Positions 1 through 7,329 are shown, counted from the first letter of the stretch. The stretch: DNA of 8,946 nt from Pseudomonadota bacterium (GCA_963204845.1 CAUJIL010000055.1:1-8946), one strand, 5' to 3'. Notes: generated by a model not told the origin, from the letters alone. Translations and numbers: made by a program.

Positions 1-2
1 GC

Positions 3-1754
3 GACACGCTGGCGCTGCAGCCGCATCCGGCGAGCGGCGAGTGGCGTGCGGACCGCCGGTTGACGCTGGCGTGGGACGGCGCCGACCGCGCGCTGCGGGT
101 GGGGGCGTTCTGCCTGCGGCACGCCGACGCGGCACTGTGCAGCAACCGCACCGCGCTACTCGCGGCGGACCGGCTCGGCGGGATCGCGCTGAGCGGACGC
201 GAGATCCCGCTCACCGTGTTCGCGCCCTGGCTGCCGGCCGGGCTCGAGGCCGACGGACTGTTGAGCCTGGACGCGAGTGCAAGCCGGGACGCCAGGGCGC
301 CGCCGCGCTTCGAGGCGCGCGTGGCGGCAGGCGCCGGCACGTTGAGCGTGCCGGTCGCCGGCGAGCCGCTGACGCTGGAGGTCAACGGCGCCGCGGTCGG
401 CCTGCAGGGCACCGGCGACGCCGCCCGGCTGACCTGGCAGCTCGCGTTGCAGGGCGGCGCCGGCTTCACCGGCGAGGCAGGCTTCGACTTCGGCGCGCGC
501 ACCATCGACGGCACGCTGGAACTGCAGGCGCTGGAACTGGCGCGCTTCGCCGCGCTGCTGCCGGGCGTGCTGGAGGCCGGCGGCACGCTGGGCGGCGAGC
601 TGCGCGTGCACGGCGCGCTGGATGCGCCGCAGGTGCGCGGAACGCTGCGGCTCGCCGACGGCCGCTTCGCGCACGAACGCCTGCCGCAGCCGATCGAGGA
701 CGCCGGCATCACGGTCGAGTTCGCCGACAGCGCGGCGCGGATCGACGGGCAACTGCGCACCGGCGCGGGAGCGGCCACGCTCGGCGGCGACGCCCGCTTC
801 GGCGACGACGGCTGGAGCGCCGAGCTCACGCTCGACTCGGCCGCGCTGCAGATCGAGCCGCTGCGCGGCAGCACCGCCACGGTGGCGCCGCGACTGCGGG
901 TGCAGCTGGGTCCGGCGCTGGCGCTGGTCCGCGGCGAGGTCGTGGTGCCGCGTGCCGACATCCGTCTCGACGAGTTGCCGGAGACCGCCGTCGGCGAATC
1001 ACCGCACGCCGTCGTGGTCGGCGAGCAGACGCCGCCGACGCCGTTCGCGTACGGGCTCGATGTGCGCGTCAGCCTCGGCGAGCGCGCGCGCCTGCGCGGC
1101 CTCGGCGTGGATGCACGGCTCGAGGGAGCGCTCGACGTCACGCGCGACCCGGCCGACGGGCTGCTGCGCGGGCGCGGCGAGATCCGCATCGCCGAGGGCC
1201 GCTACGCCGCCTACGGACAGAACCTCGAGGTCACCGAGGGGCGCCTCCGCTTCCGCGGCGCGCTCGATCGCCCGGACCTGCGCCTGAGCGCGATCAGGCG
1301 CATCGAGGACGAGAACGTGCAGGTCGGGGTGCGCGTGCGCGGTGACCTGCAGAACCCCGTGGTCAGCGTGTTCTCGCGTCCCGGCATGGAGGAGACGCTG
1401 GCGATGCACTACCTGCTCACCGGACGCAAGCCCGAGGCCGGCGGCAACGCCGATCTCGCGGTCAGCGGCATGCTGATGCAGATGGGACTCGCGGGCGCGA
1501 ACCGCGTCACCGCCGACGCCGCCAGTCGGTTCGGCATCCAGGACTTCAGCGTCGGCGCCCGCCAGGTCGAGGGAGGAACCGAGGTCCAGCTGAGCGGCTA
1601 CCTGTCGCCGGACCTGTACCTGCGCTACGGGCGCTCGACCTTCGACGGCATCAACACCTTCCGCCTGCGTTACCGGCTGCGCGGCTCGTTCTATGTCGAG
1701 GCGATCTCCGGCATCGAGAACGCGATCGACTTCCTGTATTCGTTCGACCGCTGA
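3..1754 (+). CDS. tamB: TamB, translocation and assembly module inner-membrane subunit (C-terminal part, 5' end off window)
   Basis: The frame is open from the left edge to a TGA at 1752-1754, giving about 583 readable residues, so the true start lies outside the window; the TTG at 60 is not a natural start. The protein is rich in beta-strand repeats of the AsmA/TamB kind, for example around 567-660, where a glycine-rich strand is followed by a strand ending in LADGRF. The diagnostic C-terminal TamB (DUF490) domain is present: a PRADIRLDELPETAV segment (about 948-992), GRYAAYGQ (1197-1220), an MHYLLTGR segment (1404-1427), and an ending close to the usual 'IDFLYSF' strand. In the family, TamB is anchored in the inner membrane, spans the periplasm as a hydrophobic groove, and works with the Omp85 protein TamA or with BamA in outer-membrane biogenesis or lipid transport. 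A tamA gene would be expected upstream but is not visible. The membrane anchor is missing from this part. Identification by domain is firm; the exact substrate is not inferable. Confidence 0.9.
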   Translation, partial: DTLALQPHPASGEWRADRRLTLAWDGADRALRVGAFCLRHADAALCSNRTALLAADRLGGIALSGREIPLTVFAPWLPAGLEADGLLSLDASASRDARAPPRFEARVAAGAGTLSVPVAGEPLTLEVNGAAVGLQGTGDAARLTWQLALQGGAGFTGEAGFDFGARTIDGTLELQALELARFAALLPGVLEAGGTLGGELRVHGALDAPQVRGTLRLADGRFAHERLPQPIEDAGITVEFADSAARIDGQLRTGAGAATLGGDARFGDDGWSAELTLDSAALQIEPLRGSTATVAPRLRVQLGPALALVRGEVVVPRADIRLDELPETAVGESPHAVVVGEQTPPTPFAYGLDVRVSLGERARLRGLGVDARLEGALDVTRDPADGLLRGRGEIRIAEGRYAAYGQNLEVTEGRLRFRGALDRPDLRLSAIRRIEDENVQVGVRVRGDLQNPVVSVFSRPGMEETLAMHYLLTGRKPEAGGNADLAVSGMLMQMGLAGANRVTADAASRFGIQDFSVGARQVEGGTEVQLSGYLSPDLYLRYGRSTFDGINTFRLRYRLRGSFYVEAISGIENAIDFLYSFDR

Positions 1755-1774
1755 ACCGGGGCCGAACAGCGCTC

Positions 1775-3052
1775 TCAGCGCGGCGGCGCGCGGTCGCGGA
1801 AGTAGCGCGGCTCGGCCTCGATGCCCTGCAGCTCGCGCCGCAGCAGGTCGAGCGCGGTCGCGGCGACCATGGTCTGGAACAGCTTGCGCGCCAGCGGGAA
1901 GTACAGCTCGCGCGCGTGCAGGCGCCCGGGCGCGCCCCACGCGATCCACACCGTTCCCACCGGCTTCTGCGCGCTGCCGCCGTCGGGCCCCGCGATGCCG
2001 GAGACCGCGACCGCCAGATCGGCGCCGCCGAGCGCGAGCACCCCGTGCGCCATTTCACGCACCACTGCCTCGCTGACCGCGCCGTGGGCCGCGAGCGTCG
2101 CTTCGGCCACGCCGAGCAGGCGCTGCTTCATGCGGTTCGAGTAACTGACCACACCGGCCTCGAATACCGCCGAGGCACCGGGTACCTCGGTCAGCAGCGA
2201 GGCGATCAGCCCGCCGGTGCACGATTCGGCGACCGCGACGGTGCGGCCGGCCGCCGCCAGCAACTCCACCACACGGCCCTGCAGCGTGAGTTCGCCGCTG
2301 CCGACGATGCAGTCGGCGAACAGCTCGCGCACGCGCCGCTCGCAGTCGATGCGCGCCGCTTCGTCGGTGCGCCGGAAGCTCGAGACCTTCAGTTCGACGG
2401 TCGGCGCCCCGGCGCGAAATCCCAGTTCCACGCCGACCGGCCAGTCCGGCATGGCGTCGCTGATGCGTTGCTGCAACGTCGCCTCGCCGATGCCGAACAA
2501 CTGCAGCCGGGTGATCACGACCGGCTCACGCCGCGGCCACAACGCCGCCAGCCACGGCACGATCTGTTCCTCCAGCATGCGGCGCAGCTCGCCCGGCACC
2601 CCGGGCGTGCAGAGTACCTCGCAGCCACCGATGCGCAGGCGGAAGCCCGGCGCGCTGCCGGTGGCGTTCGGCACCACCTCGGCGCCCGCGGGCAGCCAGG
2701 CCTGCTTGCGGTTGGCGGCGTTCAACGCGGCGCCGCGGCGTGTGCACCACGCGGCGAGTTGCGCCAGCGCCTCGGGATGCTCCGCGAGTTCGACGCCGGC
2801 GACGTTCGCCAGCGCCTGCGCGGTGAGGTCATCGCTGGTCGGCCCCAGCCCACCGTTGACGATCAGCACCTCGCAGCCGGCGGCAAGGCGCGCGATCTCG
2901 GCGCCGATCCGCCCGAGGTCGTCGCCGACCGTGACCTTGCCGCCGACGCGCAACCCCAGCGGCTCCAGGGCGCGCGCGATCGCTGCCGAATTGGAATCGA
3001 CGGTCACGCCACTCATCAGCTCGTTGCCCGTCAGCAGCAGCTCGATCCTCAC
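1775..3052 (-). CDS. cinA: CinA family protein: N-terminal MoCF-like domain plus C-terminal NMN amidohydrolase (PncC) domain
   Basis: The product is 425 residues, the normal length of a two-domain CinA. Residues 1-170 form the molybdopterin-binding-like (COG1058) domain: TGNELMSG (8-15), a DSN (19-21), VGDD (42-45) and GGLGPTSDDLT (67-77). Residues about 255-408 form the CinA C-terminal domain: AESCTGG (275-281) carrying the conserved serine, YSN followed by Lys309, HGAVSE (323-328), SGIAGPDGG (351-359) and KPVGTVW (363-369). Family members convert nicotinamide mononucleotide to nicotinic acid mononucleotide in pyridine nucleotide salvage, and some have ADP-ribose pyrophosphatase activity in the N-terminal part. 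The name derives from competence and DNA damage induction in other bacteria; nothing here shows either. The start is GTG at 3052-3050, preceded by GGGAGG eight bases upstream. One oddity is that the GDR segment usual near the C-terminus is replaced by FPLARKLFQ (385-393). The gene converges on tamB and diverges from the gsp operon, so it is probably transcribed alone. Confidence 0.93.
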   Translation of the reverse strand: MRIELLLTGNELMSGVTVDSNSAAIARALEPLGLRVGGKVTVGDDLGRIGAEIARLAAGCEVLIVNGGLGPTSDDLTAQALANVAGVELAEHPEALAQLAAWCTRRGAALNAANRKQAWLPAGAEVVPNATGSAPGFRLRIGGCEVLCTPGVPGELRRMLEEQIVPWLAALWPRREPVVITRLQLFGIGEATLQQRISDAMPDWPVGVELGFRAGAPTVELKVSSFRRTDEAARIDCERRVRELFADCIVGSGELTLQGRVVELLAAAGRTVAVAESCTGGLIASLLTEVPGASAVFEAGVVSYSNRMKQRLLGVAEATLAAHGAVSEAVVREMAHGVLALGGADLAVAVSGIAGPDGGSAQKPVGTVWIAWGAPGRLHARELYFPLARKLFQTMVAATALDLLRRELQGIEAEPRYFRDRAPPR

Positions 3053-3060
3053 CCGGGCAT

Positions 3061-3066
3061 CCTCCC
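3061..3066 (-). promoter_or_regulatory. Ribosome binding site of cinA
   Basis: Read on the minus strand, GGGAGG lies eight bases before the GTG at 3052. It decides the start: the nearby ATG at 3060-3058 is in another frame, directly abuts this site, and closes after three codons. Confidence 0.65.
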
Positions 3067-3090
3067 GTGACCCGCGTGCCGCGCGACGAT

Positions 3091-3119
3091 TTGTCAGCGC
3101 AGGCGTTAACTGTTTGAAT
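3091..3119 (+). promoter_or_regulatory. Putative sigma-70-like promoter for the gsp operon
   Basis: TTGTCA (3091-3096, five of six matches to TTGACA) is followed after 17 bases by TTGAAT (3114-3119, four of six matches to TATAAT). This would leave a 5' leader of roughly 90 bases before gspE. It stands in the single AT-rich island of the spacer. It is a pattern match only; no transcription start is known. Confidence 0.35.
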
Positions 3120-3213
3120 AGCCGCGCGCCGGCGACCGCGGCCGCAGTGTACCCGATCGCGGCGTGCGCGACGGCGGCGAGGCGCCGCGCTCACTGGAGA
3201 TCGGGAAGGCCGG

Positions 3214-4878
3214 GTGGATACACGACGCATCGGTGAGCTGCTGGTCGACGCGGGAGCCGTGCAGGCGCACGACGTGGAGCGCGCGCTCGCGCTGCAGGCG
3301 GCCACGGGCGGGCGCCTCGGCTCGATCCTGTTCCGTACCGGCGCGGTGGGCGAGGATGCACTGCTGCGCACGCTGGGCGCGCAGCTCGACGCGCCGCTGC
3401 TCGGCGTCGACGCGCCACTGCCCGCGGACGCCAGCATGCTCGCGGCGATAGCCGAATCGGGGATTCCGCCCGACTGGTTCATCGACCAGCGCGTGCTGCT
3501 GTGGCGGGCCACGGACGGTACGCCGGGCTGGGCTGCCCAGGACCCGTTGAACCCGCTGGTGCTGCAGGCGCTGGCGGGCAGCGCACTCGGCACGATGCCG
3601 GTGCTGCACCTCGCGCGCCGCCACGATATCGACCGCGGTCTCGATCATCTGGGACGCGAACAGGCCGTCGACGCGCTGGCCGCCGGCTCGGACAAGGCGC
3701 TGCGCGAGCTGGCCGAGGAAGCGCCGATCATCGAACTGGTGAACAACATCCTCGCGCAGGCGGTCGAGGCGGGAGCCTCGGACGTGCACATCGAGGCCGG
3801 ACCGGCGCATTTCGTGGTGCGCTTGCGCATCGACGGCGTGCTGCAAACGCGCATGACGCAGCCGATGGAGCGCTTCGCGGCCGTCGCCTCGCGGATCAAG
3901 CTGATCTCGGGCGCCGACATCGCCGAGCGCCGCCTGCCGCAGGACGGGCGCCTCAGCACGCGCGTCGGCGGGCAGGAGTTCGACGTGCGCGTGTCCACCG
4001 CCCCCGACGTGCACGGCGAGTCGATCGTGCTGCGCCTGCTGCCGAAGCAGCGCGCGGACCTGGCGCTGGAGCACCTCGGCATGGAGCCGGACCACCTCGT
4101 GCTGGTGCGGGCGTGGGCGCAAGAGGCGCACGGTATCGTGCTGGTCACCGGACCGACCGGCTCCGGCAAGTCGACCACGCTGTACTCGATGCTCGCCGCG
4201 GCCGACGACGGCCACCGCAAGATGATCACGGTCGAGGATCCGGTCGAGTTCCAGCTGCCCGGCATCACGCAGATCCAGGCGCGCGCCGACATCGGCTACA
4301 GCTTCGCACGCGCACTGCGCGCGATCCTGCGCCAGGACCCGGACGTGATCATGATCGGCGAGATCCGCGATCTCGAGACCGCCGAGATCGCGATCCAGGC
4401 CGCGCTGACCGGACACCTCGTGCTGTCCACGCTGCACACCAACGACGCGGTTTCGGCGTTCACCCGCCTGATCAACATGGGCATCGAGCCGTTCCTGGCC
4501 GCCGCACCGGTGCGCGGCCTGCAGGCGCAGCGGCTGCTGCGCCTGCTCTGCCCCGCGTGCCGCGAACCCGCGGGCGCGCCGCCGTCGATACTCGCGGAGC
4601 TGCACGCCGTCCCGGGCTGGGACGGGCGCGCCGAGTGGTACCACGCGCGCGGCTGCGCGGCCTGCCACGGCAGCGGCTATCGCGGTCGCACCGGCATCTA
4701 CGAGCTGATCCCGGTCGACGAGGAGTTGCAGGCGCTGGTCGCGCGCAACGCACCGCAGGACCAGTTGCGCGCGCAGGTCACGGCGCGCGGACTGCGCACG
4801 CTGCGCCAGGACGGGCTGCTGAAGGCGAGCCGCGGCCTGAGCTCGCTGGAGGAAGTGCTGCGCGTGGTGAGCCACTGA
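3214..4878 (+). CDS. gspE: GspE, type II secretion ATPase
   Basis: This 554-residue protein is the cytoplasmic hexameric ATPase that powers pseudopilus assembly and docks on GspL and GspF. The N-terminal part (about 1-150) is a T2SSE_N/MshEN-like domain beginning RIGELLVDAGAV. The catalytic half shows all family marks: Walker A GPTGSGKS (313-320), Asp box ITVEDPVEF (338-346), Walker B DVIMIGEIRD (377-386) and His box LSTLHTND (404-411). A zinc-binding tetracysteine, CPAC (446-449) and CAAC (481-484), marks GspE and the PilB-type assembly ATPases and is absent from retraction ATPases. The GTG start is the only start codon in frame after the TGA at 3115-3117. A purine-rich GGGAAGG (3203-3209) precedes it at short spacing, and GGAGA (3196-3200) lies further away. 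It is the first gene of the operon, and gspF begins one base after its stop. PilB is the alternative, but the GspF-K context settles GspE. Confidence 0.96.
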   Translation: MDTRRIGELLVDAGAVQAHDVERALALQAATGGRLGSILFRTGAVGEDALLRTLGAQLDAPLLGVDAPLPADASMLAAIAESGIPPDWFIDQRVLLWRATDGTPGWAAQDPLNPLVLQALAGSALGTMPVLHLARRHDIDRGLDHLGREQAVDALAAGSDKALRELAEEAPIIELVNNILAQAVEAGASDVHIEAGPAHFVVRLRIDGVLQTRMTQPMERFAAVASRIKLISGADIAERRLPQDGRLSTRVGGQEFDVRVSTAPDVHGESIVLRLLPKQRADLALEHLGMEPDHLVLVRAWAQEAHGIVLVTGPTGSGKSTTLYSMLAAADDGHRKMITVEDPVEFQLPGITQIQARADIGYSFARALRAILRQDPDVIMIGEIRDLETAEIAIQAALTGHLVLSTLHTNDAVSAFTRLINMGIEPFLAAAPVRGLQAQRLLRLLCPACREPAGAPPSILAELHAVPGWDGRAEWYHARGCAACHGSGYRGRTGIYELIPVDEELQALVARNAPQDQLRAQVTARGLRTLRQDGLLKASRGLSSLEEVLRVVSH

Positions 4879-4879
4879 G

Positions 4880-6064
4880 ATGAAATTCGCCTACGAGGCG
4901 CTGGGCAGCGACGGGCGCGTGGTGCGCGGCACGGTCGAGGCCGCCAGCGAGGCGGCGGCGCGCCGCCAGCTGCAGGGCCAGGGCGCCACCGTGCTCGGCC
5001 TCGCGCCGCAGGCCCGGCGCGGGTCTCGCCGCGGCATCACCGACGAGCAGCTGCTGCTGGCGTTCACCGAGCTGACCACGCTGCTGCACGGCGGGCTCGG
5101 CATCGCCGAGGCGGTCGACTCGATCGCGGCGGCGCATCCGCACGACGGCCTGCACGAGGCGCTGGAACGCCTGGGGCGTGGACTCGCGCAGGGCCAGCCG
5201 TTCCACGAGGCGCTGCGGCCGAGCGGGCTGCGATTGCCGGAGTACTTCTTCCGGCTCGCCGAAGCCGGCGAGCTCGGCGGCACGCTGGCGACCAGCCTCG
5301 ACGAGGCGGTCGCGCAGTTCACGTGGCAACAGGAAGTGGCGCGCGAGGTGCGCGGCGCGCTGATCTATCCGTCCGTACTGGTCGCGACCGGGGTCGGCGC
5401 GGTGGGCCTGCTGTTCACGATCGTGGTGCCCCGCTTCGCGACGCTGCTGCGCAATCCCGAGTCGCTGCCGTGGCTGGCGTGGGCCGTGCTCGCCGCCGGC
5501 ACCTTCGTGCGCACGCATCTGCCCGCGGTGCTGCTGGCGCTGGCGCTCGCTGTGGTGCTCGCCGCGCAGGCGCTGCGCCGCGAGCGCGTACGCGCCGCGC
5601 TGCTGGAGCAGGCGGCGCAGTGGCCGTTGCTGGGGCGCTGGATCGAGGAAACCGACACCGCGGGCTGGACGGCGCTGCTCGGTGCGCTGCTCGCGCAGGG
5701 CGTGCCGATGCTGACCGCGCTGGCGCTGGCCAACGCGACGGTACGCGTGGATTCGCGGCGCGCGCGACTCGAGGCCGTCGCGCGCGCCGTCAAGGGCGGC
5801 AGTGCGCTGTCGCGCGCGCTCGAGCAGCACGCGGCGCTGGGCCCGACCGCCTACAATCTGCTGCGCACCGGGGAGCGCGCGGGGCGCCTGCCGGAGATGC
5901 TGAAGTCGCTGGCCGCGCTCTACCGCCGCACCGGTCGCGAGCGCATGAAGCGCGTGCTGCTGCTGATCGAGCCGCTGGCGATCCTGGTGATCGGTTCGGC
6001 GATCGGCGTGATCGTGCTCGGTATCGTGCTTGCAATAACCAGCGCCTACGATATCCCGCTGTAG
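4880..6064 (+). CDS. gspF: GspF, type II secretion inner-membrane platform protein
   Basis: The 394-residue polytopic protein forms the inner-membrane platform that links the GspE motor to pseudopilin assembly. It opens with MKFAYEALGSDGRVVRGTVE, typical of the family's N-terminus. Two T2SSF domains follow. The first, about residues 55-190, contains FTELTTLLHGGLGIAEAVDS (62-81), the AEAGELGG motif (127-134) and a membrane segment about 161-185. The second is at about 257-386, with LLAQGVPMLTAL (270-281), RTGERAGRLPEML (329-341) and a last hydrophobic segment at 360-386. A further hydrophobic stretch spans about 198-232. The ATG at 4880 lies one base after the gspE stop, so the two are probably translationally coupled. 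It ends with TAG at 6062-6064, the only intact gene here that uses this stop codon. Length and domain order are normal. Confidence 0.95.
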   Translation: MKFAYEALGSDGRVVRGTVEAASEAAARRQLQGQGATVLGLAPQARRGSRRGITDEQLLLAFTELTTLLHGGLGIAEAVDSIAAAHPHDGLHEALERLGRGLAQGQPFHEALRPSGLRLPEYFFRLAEAGELGGTLATSLDEAVAQFTWQQEVAREVRGALIYPSVLVATGVGAVGLLFTIVVPRFATLLRNPESLPWLAWAVLAAGTFVRTHLPAVLLALALAVVLAAQALRRERVRAALLEQAAQWPLLGRWIEETDTAGWTALLGALLAQGVPMLTALALANATVRVDSRRARLEAVARAVKGGSALSRALEQHAALGPTAYNLLRTGERAGRLPEMLKSLAALYRRTGRERMKRVLLLIEPLAILVIGSAIGVIVLGIVLAITSAYDIPL

Positions 6065-6066
6065 CA

Positions 6067-6088
6067 GGCGCCGCACCCGCGCGGCGTC
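6067..6088 (+). other. GC-rich stem-loop in the gspF-gspG spacer
   Basis: GGCGCCGC (6067-6074) can pair with GCGGCGTC (6081-6088) around a six-base loop, giving eight base pairs including one G-U. No run of T follows, so it is not a standard intrinsic terminator. It sits in the largest gap of the operon, 55 bp, just before the major pseudopilin gene. It could stabilise or separate transcript segments, but chance pairing is possible in DNA this rich in G and C. Confidence 0.35.
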
Positions 6089-6105
6089 CGCAGCCAGCCA
6101 CCCCC

Positions 6106-6113
6106 GAGGAGGG
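6106..6113 (+). promoter_or_regulatory. Strong ribosome binding site of gspG
   Basis: GAGGAGGG lies six bases before the ATG at 6120. It is the strongest Shine-Dalgarno match in the operon, as fits a major pseudopilin needed in excess over the minor ones. The downstream genes rely on overlapping starts instead. Confidence 0.75.
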
Positions 6114-6119
6114 ACCGTC

Positions 6120-6548
6120 ATGAAGGCATCGCGCACCCGCGCCGGATTCACGCTGATCGAGGTACTGGTGGTGCTGGTGATCCTCGGACTGCTGGCGGGG
6201 CTGGTCGGGCCACGACTGTTCGGCAAGGTCGACGCGTCGAAGGTCCGTACCGCCGAGACGCAGGTGCGGATGCTGAAGACGGCGCTGCAGACCTTCCATC
6301 TCGACGCCGGCCGCTACCCGAGCACGGCCGAAGGGTTGGCGGTGCTGCGCGCGCGTCCGACGGACGGCGAGCTCGCGGGCTGGGCGGGACCGTATCTGGA
6401 CGACGAACTGCCGCTCGATCCCTGGGGCAATCCGTTCCAGTACCGCGACGAAGCCGCGGCGACGCAGGACTTCACGCTGTACTCGCTGGGCGCCGACGGC
6501 AAGCCCGGCGGCGAGGGGCTGGACGCCGACATCGGCTACCTGCCGTGA
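6120..6548 (+). CDS. gspG: GspG, major pseudopilin of type II secretion
   Basis: The 142-residue precursor is the main building block of the periplasmic pseudopilus. A short basic leader, MKASRTRAG, is followed by the prepilin peptidase site G9/F10 and the hydrophobic helix FTLIEVLVVLVILGLLAGLV with glutamate at mature position +5. GspO/PilD would cut after Gly9 and methylate Phe10. The C-terminal part carries family hallmarks: GRYPSTAEGL (63-72), LPLDPWGNPFQY (97-108) and SLGADGKPGGEG followed by ADIG near the end, the loop that binds calcium in characterised GspG proteins. Length matches the family. The ATG is set by the strong ribosome binding site upstream. Its TGA stop at 6546-6548 overlaps the GTG of gspH. 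Confidence 0.96.
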   Translation: MKASRTRAGFTLIEVLVVLVILGLLAGLVGPRLFGKVDASKVRTAETQVRMLKTALQTFHLDAGRYPSTAEGLAVLRARPTDGELAGWAGPYLDDELPLDPWGNPFQYRDEAAATQDFTLYSLGADGKPGGEGLDADIGYLP

Positions 6549-6919
6549 TCCGCGAGCGCGGCTTCACGCTGATCGAGCTCAGCGTCACGCTGGTGCTGCT
6601 CGGCGCGCTGCTCGCGCTGACGGCGCCGGCGCTGGCGCGCCTGCACGCACGCCTGACGCTCGCGAGCGAGCTGAACGCCCTGCTGCAGCGCATCGCCACG
6701 CTGCCCACGCTCGCCTGGTAGCGCGGCGAGGAAGGCACGCTGGAGCAGTTGCTCGCCCACCACGTGGAGCTGCCGCGCGACTGGTCGCTGCGCGGCGCGG
6801 AGTCGGTGTTCATCCGTTCGAACGGACTGTGCAGCGGCGGCACGATCGAACTGCTGACCCCCGGCGGCGCGCGGCGCATCGAGCTGCAGCCCCCGTTCTG
6901 CACCGCCGTGGTGCCGTGA
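6545..6919 (+). pseudogene. gspH: GspH-like minor pseudopilin, interrupted by an in-frame TAG at 6719-6721
   Basis: Starting at GTG 6545 (overlapping the gspG stop as GTGA), translation gives MIRERG, then a prepilin peptidase site and FTLIELSVTLVLLGALLAL with Glu at +5, so this is a type IV prepilin-like protein. The reading frame meets TAG at codon 59, right after LPTLAW, but continues open for 65 more codons to the TGA at 6917-6919. The downstream half has the same GC-rich third positions as its neighbours, ends in a strand-rich sequence with cysteines at codons 96 and 119, and joins gspI by a TGATG overlap. So without the TAG it is a complete gene of 124 codons, somewhat short for GspH. 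A CAG-to-TAG or TGG-to-TAG change would explain it. As written, the product is 58 residues: leader plus N-terminal helix. A real nonsense mutation, a sequencing or assembly error, and amber suppression all remain possible. Assignment as GspH rests on its position between gspG and gspI and on the prepilin signature; the globular part alone would not identify it. Confidence 0.8.
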
Positions 6920-7329
6920 TGAGCCGCCGGCGCGCGCGCGGCTTCAGCCTGCTCGAGGCGATCGTCGCCCTGGTGATACTGTGCGCGGCGCTGCTCGGAG
7001 CGGCCAGCTGGATCGCCAGCGACTTGCGCGCGCTGGAGCGTGTCGCGGCGCTGGCGCCCGAGGAGGCGGCGCTCACGCACGCGCTCGGGATCCTCGAGCA
7101 CACCGACCTCGGCGAGCGCCCCGCCGGCAGCATCGCGTGGCGCGACTGCCGCATCGACTGGAGCGCCACGCCGCTCGAGCCCCCGCGCCGCGGCAGCGCG
7201 GGCAGCGAGGTGCGGTTTACGCTGCACGAGGTCGCGCTCGCGGTGTTCCGCGGCGACCGGCTGATCGCCGCGCCGCAGGTGCGCGTGGTGCAGCACGCGC
7301 CGGATCCTGCGGCGGAGCCGTCCCGGTGA
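6919..7329 (+). CDS. gspI: GspI, minor pseudopilin of type II secretion
   Basis: The 136-residue precursor starts MSRRRARG, with the prepilin peptidase site after Gly8, then FSLLEAIVALVILCAALLGA with Glu at mature +5. The FSLLEAIVALVIL pattern is characteristic of GspI. In the family, GspI is the nucleating minor pseudopilin that pairs with GspJ and GspK at the pseudopilus tip. The frame is open further upstream, but that part runs inside gspH; the ATG at 6919, sharing its A with the gspH stop (TGATG), is the proper start because it puts a normal short basic leader before the helix. A GTGA overlap joins it to gspJ. If gspH translation stops early at 6719, ribosomes would no longer terminate next to this start, so gspI translation could fall. 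Confidence 0.93.
   Translation: MSRRRARGFSLLEAIVALVILCAALLGAASWIASDLRALERVAALAPEEAALTHALGILEHTDLGERPAGSIAWRDCRIDWSATPLEPPRRGSAGSEVRFTLHEVALAVFRGDRLIAAPQVRVVQHAPDPAAEPSR

Larger units (their letters stand above)
3053..3213. other. Divergent intergenic region between cinA and gspE
   Basis: These 161 bases separate the two divergent start codons and must hold or overlap the start signals for both genes unless the operon is driven from elsewhere. The only AT-rich patch of any length in the neighbourhood lies at about 3088-3120 and includes the palindrome GTTAAC (3105-3110). I see no gene, tRNA or terminator here. A short GC hairpin (3174-3178 with 3184-3188) just upstream of gspE is too weak to call in such GC-rich DNA. 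Confidence 0.6.

Noticed and set aside
1769..1781. GCGCT/AGCGC hairpin between convergent tamB and cinA
   Set aside because: The stem has only five pairs with a three-base loop, overlaps the cinA stop codon and has no T tract, so it cannot be supported as a terminator.
3049..3060. Minus-strand mini frame ATG-CCC-GGG-TGA overlapping the cinA GTG
   Set aside because: Its ATG directly abuts the GGGAGG, leaving no spacer, so it is a poor initiation site; a three-codon frame is easily explained by chance.
1916..3070. Plus-strand open frame opposite cinA
   Set aside because: The minus strand encodes an unmistakable CinA across the same bases; the plus translation has no family features.
3106..4875. 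Long open frame (about 589 codons) on the minus strand opposite gspE
   Set aside because: It lies wholly over gspE, has low-complexity Arg/Ala/Gln/His-rich content and no recognisable motif. Very GC-rich coding DNA leaves antisense frames open by chance.
4778..6226. Long minus-strand open frame opposite gspF
   Set aside because: Same kind of GC-driven shadow; the plus strand encodes a complete GspF with family motifs.
6062..6721. Genome-wide reading of TAG as an amino acid (for example pyrrolysine) to explain gspH
   Set aside because: gspF ends in TAG exactly at the expected family C-terminus, and reading through it would add a long out-of-frame tail across gspG. Local suppression at gspH is not excluded, but general reassignment is not supported.
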